Positions 27,600 through 37,559 are shown, counted from the first letter of the stretch. The stretch is DNA of 64,000 bases from Arcicella gelida (GCF_034931025.1 NZ_JAYGIL010000024.1:29827-93826), one strand, 5' to 3'. The notes: generated by a model not told the origin, from the letters alone. Translations and numbers: made by a program.

Positions 27600-29000
27600 T
27601 TATTTTTTGATTATATTCCAAGGTAATGAATTGATATTTTTACCTATTTTCTTTCCTTCTACTAACCCCACTTCATTATCTTGACGAGTATGAATGCCTC
27701 CATACAAACGTGACATAGCAGATTCTTCAGCAGCAGCCCAAAATGAATTAAAACTCCTTGCTTTATATTCTACCGACCTTTCTTCATCTCTTGGTCTGCC
27801 AACGTGTGAATCATCTATAAATTTAAAACTTGGTCCATATAATTCAGTTAATACTGTTGCCGTAGCAGCACTCTGCACTGCATGACCCGAATAATAAGCT
27901 GGGAATGGTGGTTCTGGCCAATACAAATCCCAATTTCTATCTATATTGTAATAAATAAAAGAAAAAGGTCTTTCAGCATTAAAAATGAACTTTATTTTCC
28001 AACAATTGATAAAAGCATCAGCCACTGCCATTCCTACTTTAGCATAAGTTTCAGCCGCTTTGAACAAATTTGGTTTAGCTGTTTTTACCGCTAAATTAGC
28101 TAGATTATACGAGTGTCCGGGGGGTGAAAATGTTTGAGAAGGATCGTCTCCCCACCAATTGGCAATTTCTTTTTCCTCTTGGGTCAATGTTTTTCGTTTT
28201 GTATATACTTCATACATGTAAGCATAATATTTAGAATCAGGCTTGAAGTCATACTTTATCATTTCAGGAATCGGTAGCACACTATTCATTGGCGAGAATG
28301 TTCTGTTTTTTCCCCAATGTGGATGTAATGGCATCGCTACTGATGACTGCCCTCTCGTTGGTGCTTTCCACAAACCTTTACCAACTGGCACTTTGTAAGT
28401 ACTATCAAAATTTCTTTTATATCCTTCATGTCCTCCATCCGTTTTCGACCATTCAAAAATAGCTTCAGCAATTGCCTGACCAAACAATTTAGAACGCTCG
28501 GCTACTTTTCCATCTGTTGTTTTAAGCTCATTTTGATATATCGCTTCTTCCAGAGAATCTATTCTACTAATATTTATTTGAGCAGATTGCTTGTATAATT
28601 TTTTCAAAAGAAAGGCTTGCCCAGCATTTAATGAAAGCACCCAATTATAAACTTGCCCTTTTTCTGGCTTAGGCAATTCGTTCAATCCTTTTAATGTGCC
28701 TATTAAAGATTTTTTCTTTACGTCCCCTGCTACTACACATTCATACATCGTTAAACCCAAATATCCCAGTGAACGAGAACCATAAGTTGGTGAACCTCCA
28801 GGTGTATTTTTCATTGTTTTTAAGGACATTTCTCCCCATTTCAAAGCTACTTCAGATGATACAAACTCGTTTTTAGGTACATACTTTGGGATATTAGGAC
28901 GAAAATATCTTATTTCATTAAACGATGCTTCACTGCTATTAATTGATAAAAAATACAATAACAAAATAATAATGCTCATAAAAACGCTAGTTCTGAGCAT
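27600..29000 (-). CDS. Vanadium-dependent haloperoxidase / PAP2-like protein
   Basis: A 466-residue exported protein of the haloperoxidase-phosphatase superfamily. The ATG at 29000 begins a hydrophobic signal or anchor (MLRTSVFMSIIILLLYFL); an upstream start at 29075 is less likely. The three metal-pocket motifs are present: the K-x6-RP-like KIKFIFNAERP, the SGH of YYSGHAVQS, and SRLYGGIHTRQD (SR-x5-H). They fit vanadate or phosphate binding. Whether it halogenates or is a phosphatase cannot be told. It may be cotranscribed with the large protein downstream (195-base gap), and lies after the SusD terminator. Confidence 0.88.
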   Translation of the reverse strand: MLRTSVFMSIIILLLYFLSINSSEASFNEIRYFRPNIPKYVPKNEFVSSEVALKWGEMSLKTMKNTPGGSPTYGSRSLGYLGLTMYECVVAGDVKKKSLIGTLKGLNELPKPEKGQVYNWVLSLNAGQAFLLKKLYKQSAQINISRIDSLEEAIYQNELKTTDGKVAERSKLFGQAIAEAIFEWSKTDGGHEGYKRNFDSTYKVPVGKGLWKAPTRGQSSVAMPLHPHWGKNRTFSPMNSVLPIPEMIKYDFKPDSKYYAYMYEVYTKRKTLTQEEKEIANWWGDDPSQTFSPPGHSYNLANLAVKTAKPNLFKAAETYAKVGMAVADAFINCWKIKFIFNAERPFSFIYYNIDRNWDLYWPEPPFPAYYSGHAVQSAATATVLTELYGPSFKFIDDSHVGRPRDEERSVEYKARSFNSFWAAAEESAMSRLYGGIHTRQDNEVGLVEGKKIGKNINSLPWNIIKK

Positions 29001-29323
29001 GTTTTTTTCAAAAAAGGCACTCAACAGACCTTGATTGAATGCTATAGTTTTTTTTATCAAACTGAAAAATACCATAAAAATGCTTTAAATAGAGATTGTA
29101 AATACTATCAAATAGGATTCTTTATGTTTTGGATACATCTACCATCGTAAAGTACTGCTACGAAACTAATGTATTAATCTTTGAAAACTAGCTAAAACCA
29201 TGCCAAATTACTTCAAAATACATTTACAGTTTCAATCTAATTCTTGTTTTAGACGTTTTTCGTAGGAATGAGGCATTCTGTAGATAGATGATAAAATACT
29301 GTAGCTTTTGTAAAATTTGTATC

Positions 29324-29361
29324 AAAAAAAAGTCCCTTTGCCTATTAAGCAAAGGGACTTT
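29324..29361 (-). terminator. Terminator after susD-like gene
   Basis: A 13-bp perfect stem (29329-29341 with 29349-29361) and 7-base loop, followed on the minus strand by a run of T residues. Confidence 0.88.
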
Positions 29362-29365
29362 AAAT

Positions 29366-31174
29366 TTAGTATAATGGGTTTTGGATGAGATTCTTATTTT
29401 TATTCATTTCATCTAACTTGATGGGCAAAAAGTAAGCTCTATCTTTCCAGTTTCTATCTTGAACATCAATAACTTTGAAAGTTGGTGTACTTGATGTTGT
29501 TTTATCAGGATTGAGTGGATACCGAATTTCAATTCCTTTGGCATTATCAAAAGTATTTGGAGCAATCATCCAACGACGTACATCAAAGAAACGATGGTCT
29601 TCAAAAGCTAACTCTACTCTTCTTTCATTTCTGTACCGTTCTAATAATGCTTGTCCACTTTCAGTTACTTCTGGCATTCCTGCTCTTTTACGAATCATGT
29701 TAATATACTGACGAGCTTCGGCATCTTGTCCAAGTCCAATACAAGCTTCGGCATAATTTAGCACAACTTCTGTATATCTAATAAAACGCCAAGGCAAATC
29801 TTGTTTCACATATTGTGCATCAATCGTTTGGTCGATAAATTTACGTAGATAATATCCAGAATAAGTACCATTCCAATCTTCAATCGGACCTTTACGAGTA
29901 TCAAGACCAGCGATTACATCTACAGAATTGGTTGAAGCATTCCACTTTTCCCAAAAACCTACTTGTATTACTCCTTTAGGGTCAGAAGCGGCTACATCAG
30001 ATGGTCGCTTTCTCCACTGAACTCCTTCATAAAGTATGGTTGCATAAAAACGTGGGTCACGATTTTTGTATGGATTTTTAGCGTGTTCGGTATTCGTCCA
30101 GCTAAATTTCGAACCATCTTTCATTTCATAAGCATCGACTAACTGCTGTAATGGCGTATTACTTCCCCAGCCATGATAGCCATTCGGGTTATTGAATAAA
30201 CCTGGATTGTAACCATCCCAACTATCTTCTGTTTTAGGCAAAAAGAATCTTACGAAAATATCTTCTGTGTTTTCTTTCATTAAAAACATTTCACCATAAT
30301 TTTTGGCGGTTGAATCGCCCGCTGCTGGAGTAGCTTTGTAAATACTGTACGCTCCTAAATCCATTACTGCTTTGGCTGCATTTTTAGCAGCTAACCAACG
30401 TGCATTACGGTCGCCACCCACATAACCAATTAATTCAGGATGAGCAAAACCACCTGCCCAAGTAGGAGTTTTATTGTATAAATCACTTGCGGCGTGTAAT
30501 AATACTCTAGCCTTCAATGCCAAGGCTGCTCCCTTCGTTGCTCTTCCTTTATCAGCACCAGTATTTACCAATAATAAATTTTGAGCTGCTTTATCACAAT
30601 CTTCAGCAATAAATTTGATACAGTTTTCATAAGTATCTCTAGCAGGCGTAAAATCATCCGATAATTTATAAGCTTGCTTGATAATTGGCACTCCACCATA
30701 TACAGACACTAGGTTATTGTACAAATATGCTCTCAAGAAATATACTTCGCCAATTAAACGCTTTTTAGTATCAGGATTATCAAATGGAGTACTTTCTATT
30801 TTTTCAAGAAAAAGATTACAAGCACGAATGTATTTGTAAACATTTTGCCAAATCATTCCTTTGTAACGATTTCCAGACCAGAAATCCCAAACGGAATAAT
30901 CACTGGCTGTTACTAAGCATTTGGTAACGTTGCTACTTCCAAAATCGGCATTATACATAGATTCATCACTCAATGATGCCATCATCATATTGCTAAAACC
31001 ATGTGGAATGCCCAAGTAAATATTGTTCACAAAAGTCGTTACCAAGGCTGGATCTTTCCATACGGCATCTTCTGCAAACTGATCTAAAGGTTGAATGTCG
31101 AGGTCATTTTTACACGAAACAGTGTTAAAAAGTACAAGGACACTTGTCAATAATATATATATTGTTTTTTTCAT
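29366..31174 (-). CDS. SusD/RagB family glycan-binding lipoprotein
   Basis: A 602-residue outer-membrane lipoprotein (lipobox at C21 in LFNTVSC) of the SusD/RagB family, the lid that captures glycans for the SusC transporter. Family landmarks: early DIQPLDQF, GEVYFLRAYLYNNLVSVYGGVP, RATKGAALALKARVLLHAASDLYN, and C-terminal RYTEVVLNYAEACIGLGQ followed by RRVELAFEDHRFFDVRRW. It is 77 bases downstream of the SusC gene on the same strand. Ligand cannot be read. Confidence 0.95.
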   Translation of the reverse strand: MKKTIYILLTSVLVLFNTVSCKNDLDIQPLDQFAEDAVWKDPALVTTFVNNIYLGIPHGFSNMMMASLSDESMYNADFGSSNVTKCLVTASDYSVWDFWSGNRYKGMIWQNVYKYIRACNLFLEKIESTPFDNPDTKKRLIGEVYFLRAYLYNNLVSVYGGVPIIKQAYKLSDDFTPARDTYENCIKFIAEDCDKAAQNLLLVNTGADKGRATKGAALALKARVLLHAASDLYNKTPTWAGGFAHPELIGYVGGDRNARWLAAKNAAKAVMDLGAYSIYKATPAAGDSTAKNYGEMFLMKENTEDIFVRFFLPKTEDSWDGYNPGLFNNPNGYHGWGSNTPLQQLVDAYEMKDGSKFSWTNTEHAKNPYKNRDPRFYATILYEGVQWRKRPSDVAASDPKGVIQVGFWEKWNASTNSVDVIAGLDTRKGPIEDWNGTYSGYYLRKFIDQTIDAQYVKQDLPWRFIRYTEVVLNYAEACIGLGQDAEARQYINMIRKRAGMPEVTESGQALLERYRNERRVELAFEDHRFFDVRRWMIAPNTFDNAKGIEIRYPLNPDKTTSSTPTFKVIDVQDRNWKDRAYFLPIKLDEMNKNKNLIQNPLY

Positions 31175-31251
31175 CTGATTAAATGTTTATGTATTGCTTT
31201 CGGTGAACAAAAGTTCAACTGAAGAATAATTCGCTTTTCAAGAATCGAAAT

Positions 31252-34200
31252 TTAGAATGTAAATGAAAGCCCTGTGTTAAACACTTTTTGAAGTGGATAA
31301 CCTTGTCCACTTCCACTTCCCATTTCTGGATCAAAGTCTTGATAATCTGGACTCAATGTCCATAAATTCAGACCACTTACATAAATTCTTGCACCTTCTA
31401 AACCTAATTTTTGACTAAGCTTTTTAGGCAAAGAATAACCAAATTGAATATTTTTCAAACGGATATAATCAGTACTTTTCAAGAAATAAGTATTTCTGTT
31501 ACTTACCCAATATTCATTGCTACGGTTGAAAGTTCTAGGACCTGAAGCATTTGGATTCTCTGAAGTCCAACGTTGGTCATAAAAACTTTTTAAGAAGTTT
31601 CCAATTTCACCAGATTCTGTAGAAATATAATTGGTTGCTCCGAAAGCTCCTTGAAACAAAATACTTAAGTCAAATTGTTTGTAACGAAGATTGGTTGAAA
31701 AACCTGCCGTAAAGCGAGGAATATTACTTTTTCTACTTCTGACACGGTCGTTACCATCAATTTTTCCATCTTTGTTTACATCTTCAAAAATCACATCGCC
31801 TGGTCTTGCATTATCCCAATGAGGATACGAATCAACCGAAGCTTGGTCTTTGAAAATACCAATCGCATTGTAATATAAATCGGCATTAGGGTTTCTTGGG
31901 TCAGTAGGAATTGGATAACCCGTAGTTTTTTGATAATCTGGTGAGCCTGGAGCTTCATCCCAGAATACAATTTCATTTTTAGAATAACCTCCGTTCGCAC
32001 CAATTTGGTAAGTTAATTCACCAGCTTTGTTATGATAGTTAATATCAAATTCAAAACCAGAGTTTGCTACTTTTCCTATGTTTTCGCTTGGTAAAGTCAA
32101 ACCCGTTGATGTTGGAACAGAAGCATTTCTTGGCCATAAAATTTGTGAACGGGTATTATAAAAATAGTCTGCCGAGAACGAAAGCTTATCTTTCAACAAT
32201 TGCATATCAAAACCAATATTTGCTTGATTGGCTACTTCCCAAGTTACATTCAAATTAGGAATACGAGTTTCATAAAGTGTTTTGTTCTCTTGGTCTATTC
32301 CTAAAATAAGGGGCTGAGGAACGCCTCCGCTGTTGGCATAAAAACCATAAGAAGAAAGGTATTGCCATTCTGCAATGCGGTCGTTACCAGTTTGTCCCCA
32401 CGAAGCACGCAACTTCATGTTTTCGATAAATGACACTTTATCTTTCCAGAATTCTTCTTCAGAAAGTCTCCATCCTAAAGAAACACCAGGGAAAAAACCA
32501 TATCTTTTATCAGCAGGGAAAATGTACGAACCATCATAACGCCAGACAAATTCAGCCAAATACTTTTCTTTGAAATTATAATTTACACGACCGAAGTAAT
32601 TTCTACGAGCATTCTGAGAAGCAGAACCATTGTTATCTTTTTGTAAATCTCCACCCGCAAAAAGTTGATCTAATGCCGTTGAAACAAAGTATCTACGATA
32701 TGCCGAGAATCTATCCATTTGTCCAGAACGAGATTCCGTACCAACCATGAATTTCAAATAATGATTTTGCCCAATTGTTTTTTCATAATTCAACAAAGCA
32801 TTCATCAAAATGGTATGATTATCCTCCATTTGTTCCGTTAAACGAGCATCATCAAAACCTTTTTTACCTTTAATTAACACAGGTTTTCCACTGGCATCTA
32901 CTGTTTGTCCATCCCAAGAATATAAGTACCAAGGCGTTTCAAATTTCTTATCAAAACGTAAGCCTTTATCAATACTAGCAGTTGTTAATAGCGACAAACC
33001 TTTCACCCAAGGAATCTGAATATTTAATTTCATATTACTGTTCAGGTAATACCATTTGTCTTTATCATAACCAGTAGCATCGGTACTTACCACAGCTGGG
33101 TTATCGCCATATTCAATATCTGGACCAGGTGTTCCGTCTGGCCAATAGGCAGGCAAATTAGGTTTTCCACGCATTACCATTCTGAAAATACTTCCAGCAG
33201 AACGAGTTGGATAATTTCTATCTTCCATTCTACCCGAAACATCAAAACCAAAACTGATATACTTGTTAATATTGGCATCAATGTTACTCCTAAAATCGTA
33301 TTGATTATATTTTGTCCCGCTATTTTTATAATAACCATCTTGACTTTTAGCACCGAAAGAAACAAAATATTTGAAGTTTTCGCTACCGCCAGAAATACCA
33401 ATGTTAGCATAATTTTGTAAAGACCAAGGCTTTAAAACTGCACCAAACCAATCTGTATTTGGATAACGCCAAGGGTCTGAACCATCACTAAATTTCTGGA
33501 TTTCCTGAGGAGTAAATCTTCCTGTTCTACTAGCATAAGTATCTATTTCATTCAACATGGTAGCATATTCAGCCGCACTTGCCATTGCTGGCAAACGAGT
33601 TGGCTGACCATAACCTTGGTTTAAGTTGAAAGTAATGGTTGGCTTTCCACTTTTTCCACGTTTCGTCGTTACCAAAATAACACCATTGGCAGCCTGAGCG
33701 CCATAAATAGCGGCTGAAGCATCTTTTAAAATCGTTACGCTTTCGATGGTACTTGGGTCAATTCTTTCTAATGAACGCCCAGGAACACCGTCAACTACCA
33801 CTAAAGGATTATTATCTCCTAAAGTATTCACGCCTCTAATTCTCAATGTTGAGCCATCATTACCTGGCTCACCACTTGAAGTAACAGCTACTAAGCCGGG
33901 TAAACGTCCTACCAAACTATTACTTACGTTGATAGATGGCGATTGCACAACTTCTGAACCTTTTACTGATACGACAGAACCTGTAACGGTTACTTTTTTC
34001 TCAGTTCCATAACCCACCACAACAACTTCATCAAGCGACTGTGTGTCGTTTGCCAAAGTGATGTTTAATACTGACTTTCCACCAACTGTAACTTCTCTTT
34101 TTTGGAAACCAATTGAACTGAAAATTAATACCGTATTATTGTCTGGCACCGAAATTCTATACTGCCCTTTTGCATCAGTAATAGCACCTCTTTGCGTGCC

Positions 34201-34698
34201 TTTGATAAGAATATTTACACCTGGTAATGCTTGCCCTGCTTCGTCTGTTACTGTACCAGTTACTGTTTGTTCAGCAATTTCGATGCTTAATACTTCATTA
34301 TTTTCTTGAAGATTACTGGCAGAATTGGCATTTCCAACTGAACGATTGATAATAACCATTTTTCCAGATACCTCATACGTAAGGTGTAAAGGCTTGAAAA
34401 GATTATCAAAAATTTTCGATAATTGAGCATTCTGGAAATCAACTGTAATTTTGCGATTGGATTGAATAAGCTTTGAACTAAATACAAACTTAATGTCCGT
34501 TTGCTTTTCAATTTGTGTTAGTACACTTCTCATGCCTAACTCCTGAGCTTGCAACGTTACTCTTTGATTGAGAACATTTTGGGCATTAGTATTACTCGCA
34601 AAAGTTGAGCTCATGAGCCAGATTGCAAGAAAAACTTGAGTGAGTGTAATTTTCATAGCCGTAAGTAGTAACTTATGGATTTGTAATGTTTTTTTCAT
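31252..34698 (-). CDS. SusC/RagA TonB-linked receptor with STN signalling domain
   Basis: A 1,148-residue TonB-dependent transporter. After the signal peptide (ending SNTNAQ) there is a secretin/TonB short N-terminal (STN) domain (about 48-118, LGMRSVLTQIEKQTDIKF), a carboxypeptidase-D regulatory-like domain (VTGTVTDEAGQALPGVNI, about 145-230), the plug (VVVVGYGTEKKVTVTGSV) and a 22-strand barrel ending in FTF. The STN domain is the signature of receptors that signal through the FecR/ECF pair, and those two genes are directly upstream on the same strand. Confidence 0.95.
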   Translation of the reverse strand: MKKTLQIHKLLLTAMKITLTQVFLAIWLMSSTFASNTNAQNVLNQRVTLQAQELGMRSVLTQIEKQTDIKFVFSSKLIQSNRKITVDFQNAQLSKIFDNLFKPLHLTYEVSGKMVIINRSVGNANSASNLQENNEVLSIEIAEQTVTGTVTDEAGQALPGVNILIKGTQRGAITDAKGQYRISVPDNNTVLIFSSIGFQKREVTVGGKSVLNITLANDTQSLDEVVVVGYGTEKKVTVTGSVVSVKGSEVVQSPSINVSNSLVGRLPGLVAVTSSGEPGNDGSTLRIRGVNTLGDNNPLVVVDGVPGRSLERIDPSTIESVTILKDASAAIYGAQAANGVILVTTKRGKSGKPTITFNLNQGYGQPTRLPAMASAAEYATMLNEIDTYASRTGRFTPQEIQKFSDGSDPWRYPNTDWFGAVLKPWSLQNYANIGISGGSENFKYFVSFGAKSQDGYYKNSGTKYNQYDFRSNIDANINKYISFGFDVSGRMEDRNYPTRSAGSIFRMVMRGKPNLPAYWPDGTPGPDIEYGDNPAVVSTDATGYDKDKWYYLNSNMKLNIQIPWVKGLSLLTTASIDKGLRFDKKFETPWYLYSWDGQTVDASGKPVLIKGKKGFDDARLTEQMEDNHTILMNALLNYEKTIGQNHYLKFMVGTESRSGQMDRFSAYRRYFVSTALDQLFAGGDLQKDNNGSASQNARRNYFGRVNYNFKEKYLAEFVWRYDGSYIFPADKRYGFFPGVSLGWRLSEEEFWKDKVSFIENMKLRASWGQTGNDRIAEWQYLSSYGFYANSGGVPQPLILGIDQENKTLYETRIPNLNVTWEVANQANIGFDMQLLKDKLSFSADYFYNTRSQILWPRNASVPTSTGLTLPSENIGKVANSGFEFDINYHNKAGELTYQIGANGGYSKNEIVFWDEAPGSPDYQKTTGYPIPTDPRNPNADLYYNAIGIFKDQASVDSYPHWDNARPGDVIFEDVNKDGKIDGNDRVRSRKSNIPRFTAGFSTNLRYKQFDLSILFQGAFGATNYISTESGEIGNFLKSFYDQRWTSENPNASGPRTFNRSNEYWVSNRNTYFLKSTDYIRLKNIQFGYSLPKKLSQKLGLEGARIYVSGLNLWTLSPDYQDFDPEMGSGSGQGYPLQKVFNTGLSFTF

Positions 34699-34701
34699 AC
34701 A

Positions 34702-34731
34702 TTTGGAGATGTTTTGTTTAGGTTGAATTTG
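34702..34731 (+). promoter_or_regulatory. Candidate antisense promoter in the susC leader
   Basis: TTTG at 34702-34705, an 18-base gap, and TGAATTTG at 34724-34731 give a near-consensus promoter on the strand opposite to susC. Paired with the downstream hairpin, it could start a short antisense RNA. One -7 mismatch. Confidence 0.3.
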
Positions 34732-34795
34732 AGCAAAACAATTCCCGCACTTTACCTTGTAAAGTGTTCATTGGCTGGAACCAAAAGGGGAACTT

Positions 34796-34833
34796 CAAGG
34801 TCGGTAATGCTGGAACATTGCCGACTTTTTTTT
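34796..34833 (+). terminator. Hairpin with T tract on the plus strand
   Basis: GTCGGTAATG (34800-34809) pairs with CATTGCCGAC (34816-34825) with one wobble and is followed by eight T residues. The T tract is on the plus strand, where no gene precedes it, between the FecR gene and susC. It could end an antisense RNA from the promoter at 34702. Confidence 0.6.
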
Positions 34834-34910
34834 GTGGGGACGGGTTTTAGTTTTTCATTGAGTTAAATAGTATTGGTTTAATTTATAATTGATTTAGTTT
34901 AAGGTCTCTT

Positions 34911-36026
34911 TTACTTACAGCCTTTGCTGTAAATCACAATTTGTCCGTCTAATATTTCGTAACGAGCCTCCACTCCTTTGCAAATAATGTCAAGTTTATC
35001 GAATAATTGTAAGTCGGTTAATGATGCTGTTAATGGGCAATTGGATAATAGTTCTTCATCAAACACAATATCAATACTGTAAGCTTTTTCTAAGGTTTGT
35101 AGCACTTCGCTTACAGGTGTATCTTCAAACTCAAACTGAGGTTTGATATTCTTTTTGGTGGTAATTGTTGGTAATTCTACCAATAGTTTATCCATTCTTA
35201 CCTCTTCACGTGCATAAACTATTTTTTGGTTGGGTGTCAATACCACTCCTTTTAATTCTCTACTGGTAGCTTTTTCCTCTACTCTCGCATCAGACTGTGC
35301 AAAAACTGATACTTTGCCTGTTTTTACTTCTACCGTTACTTCTTTTTCCTTATCATAAGCACGAATAGTAAAACTTGTACCCAACACTTTGGTTATTAAT
35401 CCATTAGCATAAACCAAAAATGGTTTTTCTGGATTTTTAGTTACTTCAAAAAAGGCTTCGCCAGAAAGATATATTTCACGAGTATTACCAACAAAATTCT
35501 TTGAATAACTAATTCTACTTCCTTTTTTAAGCAATACTAAACTTCCATCTATTAATTGAATCGGTAAAGTAACTTCGTTTTCATTCTTTACTTCTATCAA
35601 TTGATTGGTATTGGCTGCAACGTATTTTTCATAAACACCTTTAGGCTGAATAGAATGATGTAAAATCTGTTGATAACTAATAGTCACGCCAATAATCAAA
35701 ATTACTAGTGCTGCTATTTTAAGCCATTGGTTTTGTTTGGTGTAGAACAATTTAATTTTTTTAGTTGTGCTGTTTGCGTTCTCATCTATTTTGGCAATGG
35801 TTTGGCTGACTAATTCATCTACTTCTTCATTTTCAAAAGTGATGTTTTTAATCACTAAAGCTTGAATAATTGATTTAGCTTTATCTACCTGAGCTGTTTT
35901 ATCAGGATTTTCTTCCAACCATTTTTCCCAAAAGGTATTCACTTCTCTGTTTGGACTTAATACCCAAATACGGAAATTAATATCCCAAACAAAGTCCTCT
36001 GTATCGAAGTCACGATAGTTTTTCAT
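34911..36026 (-). CDS. FecR family anti-sigma factor
   Basis: A 371-residue inner-membrane regulator. The cytoplasmic N-terminus (about 1-100) binds the sigma factor, a membrane segment spans about 101-118 (WLKIAALVILIIGVTISY), and the periplasmic side carries a FecR domain (about 130-235, SYSKNFVGNTREIYLSGEAFFEV) and a C-terminal DUF4974-type domain (about 300-370). It is expected to receive the signal from the STN domain of the neighbouring SusC. It sits between the sigma gene and susC. Confidence 0.93.
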   Translation of the reverse strand: MKNYRDFDTEDFVWDINFRIWVLSPNREVNTFWEKWLEENPDKTAQVDKAKSIIQALVIKNITFENEEVDELVSQTIAKIDENANSTTKKIKLFYTKQNQWLKIAALVILIIGVTISYQQILHHSIQPKGVYEKYVAANTNQLIEVKNENEVTLPIQLIDGSLVLLKKGSRISYSKNFVGNTREIYLSGEAFFEVTKNPEKPFLVYANGLITKVLGTSFTIRAYDKEKEVTVEVKTGKVSVFAQSDARVEEKATSRELKGVVLTPNQKIVYAREEVRMDKLLVELPTITTKKNIKPQFEFEDTPVSEVLQTLEKAYSIDIVFDEELLSNCPLTASLTDLQLFDKLDIICKGVEARYEILDGQIVIYSKGCK

Positions 36027-36135
36027 ATAGCTTAATAATACCTTTCTATATAGCGTTAGACATCAATGGTATTCAGATACCATGAATTATTTAAAAAAAT
36101 ATCAAAAAAATTAAATTATTCTATTTTGAGCCTTT

Positions 36136-36738
36136 TTATTGGAACAAAAAGGGGAACAACAAGGCAATGAACTCGGTAGTCCAGTATTTTTTGAGTTGCT
36201 TAATTGCCATTTGAAGAAGATTGGAAGCAGTCTGCGGAGCAATATCCATAATCTGAGCGATTTGTTCACGCTCTAATTCTTGGAAAAATTTAAGATAAAT
36301 AACCTCTTTTTGTCTTTTTGGTAAAGTTTCAATAACTTGTTTCATGCGTTGTGTCAATACCAAACTTGTCTCATCTTGAATAAATTTTTCTTCAATAGAA
36401 AACTCAATATCAAAAATATCATTGGCTTCAGTATAAGGGTCCGAATAGCGTAATTGCAAAGAAGCTCTGTGAATACGTCTTCTCAGCGAAGCCATTAAAT
36501 AGGGTTTAACAGCAATATCATCAGACAGATGTTCACGCCTTTCCCACAATTGTAAAAATAAATCTTGGATACAATCTTTAATAAATTCTTTATCCTTAGA
36601 AAACTTCGTTCCGTAGTGAAATAAAGACGAAAAATTAGCTTTCATCAAGGCTTCAAATGCCAATTTATCCCCTTCAAGAAACCGCAACCACATCAATTGG
36701 TCTGTATAGTTTTCTGGATTAAGATTTGATAATTTCAT
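36136..36738 (-). CDS. ECF RNA polymerase sigma factor
   Basis: A 200-residue ECF sigma factor. Region 2 (YGTKFSKDKEFIKDCIQDLFLQLWERR) and region 4 (LPKRQKEVIYLKFFQELEREQIAQIM) are clear. I prefer the ATG at 36738 over 36780: a promoter-like element predicts a start at about 36743, within the longer frame. It should direct transcription of the adjacent SusC/SusD genes once released by FecR. Confidence 0.92.
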   Translation of the reverse strand: MKLSNLNPENYTDQLMWLRFLEGDKLAFEALMKANFSSLFHYGTKFSKDKEFIKDCIQDLFLQLWERREHLSDDIAVKPYLMASLRRRIHRASLQLRYSDPYTEANDIFDIEFSIEEKFIQDETSLVLTQRMKQVIETLPKRQKEVIYLKFFQELEREQIAQIMDIAPQTASNLLQMAIKQLKKYWTTEFIALLFPFLFQ

Positions 36739-36749
36739 AGTAAAGAGGA

Positions 36750-36781
36750 CAAAGACAATTATGTTGACTGTTAACAACAAA
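36750..36781 (-). promoter_or_regulatory. Predicted promoter of the ECF sigma gene
   Basis: On the minus strand TTTG, 20 bases, then TGTCTTTG (one mismatch to TAnnTTTG). The inferred start is only about five bases before the chosen ATG, so the mRNA may be nearly leaderless. Confidence 0.5.
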
Positions 36782-36860
36782 TGATAACTGTGGAAATTTA
36801 CAAATAAATATTGAAATGTTCACAAACTTTCACATCTTAAAGGATTATTCAAAAAAAATA

Positions 36861-36900
36861 GAGATAAAATAACGAAAAGCTCACCCAACTTTTTTATCTC
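36861..36900. promoter_or_regulatory. Inverted repeat between divergent sigma genes
   Basis: GAGATAAAA (36861-36869) is mirrored by TTTTATCTC (36892-36900). It lies in the 264-base region between two divergent ECF sigma genes and could be an operator. Confidence 0.3.
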
Positions 36901-37002
36901 AATTTCATCTACGTTAAAATAAGTAATTTCATCAAAAACATAAACCTATCACTCAAAATGTAAAATTTTTATTTAATACTCTTTGGACTAAAATATAATT
37001 AT

Positions 37003-37554
37003 TTGAAAACTCAATCTGAAATTATAAAACGTTGTTTGAAAGGAGATGAAAATGCCTTTAGCACACTCTATCATCAATATGCTTCCAAAATGATGGTTGT
37101 TTGTATCAGGTATTCGCATGACCGAGAAGAAGCTAAAGATCTTTTACAGGAAGGGTTCATTAGAGTCTTTCAACATCTCAATCAATTTAAAGGAGAAGGC
37201 TCATTTGAAGGTTGGATTAAAAGAATTATTGTGAATGTAGCCTTAGAATTCTACCGAAAAAATACCAATCAACGACATATTAATGAAATCGCTTCCGATT
37301 ATGAAGAACAACATCCTATTTCATCAGAAGATATACTTAGTAATATTCATGCTAGAGATTTACTCAATTTAGTACAAAAACTTCCACCAACTTATAGAAT
37401 GATTTTTAATCTTTATGAATTTGAGGGTTTTAAACACCAAGAAATTGCAAAACAATTAGGCATCTCAGAAGGAACATCAAAATCTAATTTATTTGATGCT
37501 CGTAAAATTTTACAACGTTTGGTTTCAGAAATGATGAAAGAAATAAAACATTAA
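37003..37554 (+). CDS. ECF RNA polymerase sigma factor
   Basis: A 183-residue sigma-70 family ECF factor starting at TTG. Region 2 (YSHDREEAKDLLQEGFIRVFQHL) and region 4 (LPPTYRMIFNLYEFEGFKHQEIAKQLGISEGTSKS) are well preserved. It is only five bases from the next gene, which is probably its membrane partner. It diverges from the sigma gene of the SusCD cluster but is distinct in sequence. Confidence 0.92.
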   Translation: MKTQSEIIKRCLKGDENAFSTLYHQYASKMMVVCIRYSHDREEAKDLLQEGFIRVFQHLNQFKGEGSFEGWIKRIIVNVALEFYRKNTNQRHINEIASDYEEQHPISSEDILSNIHARDLLNLVQKLPPTYRMIFNLYEFEGFKHQEIAKQLGISEGTSKSNLFDARKILQRLVSEMMKEIKH

Positions 37555-37559
37555 CAACA

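Noticed and set aside
30901..30920. Additional AACGTT palindromes inside coding DNA (also near 1129 and 34550)
   Set aside because: They lack the flanking GG/CC symmetry and lie inside genes, so they are not called operators.
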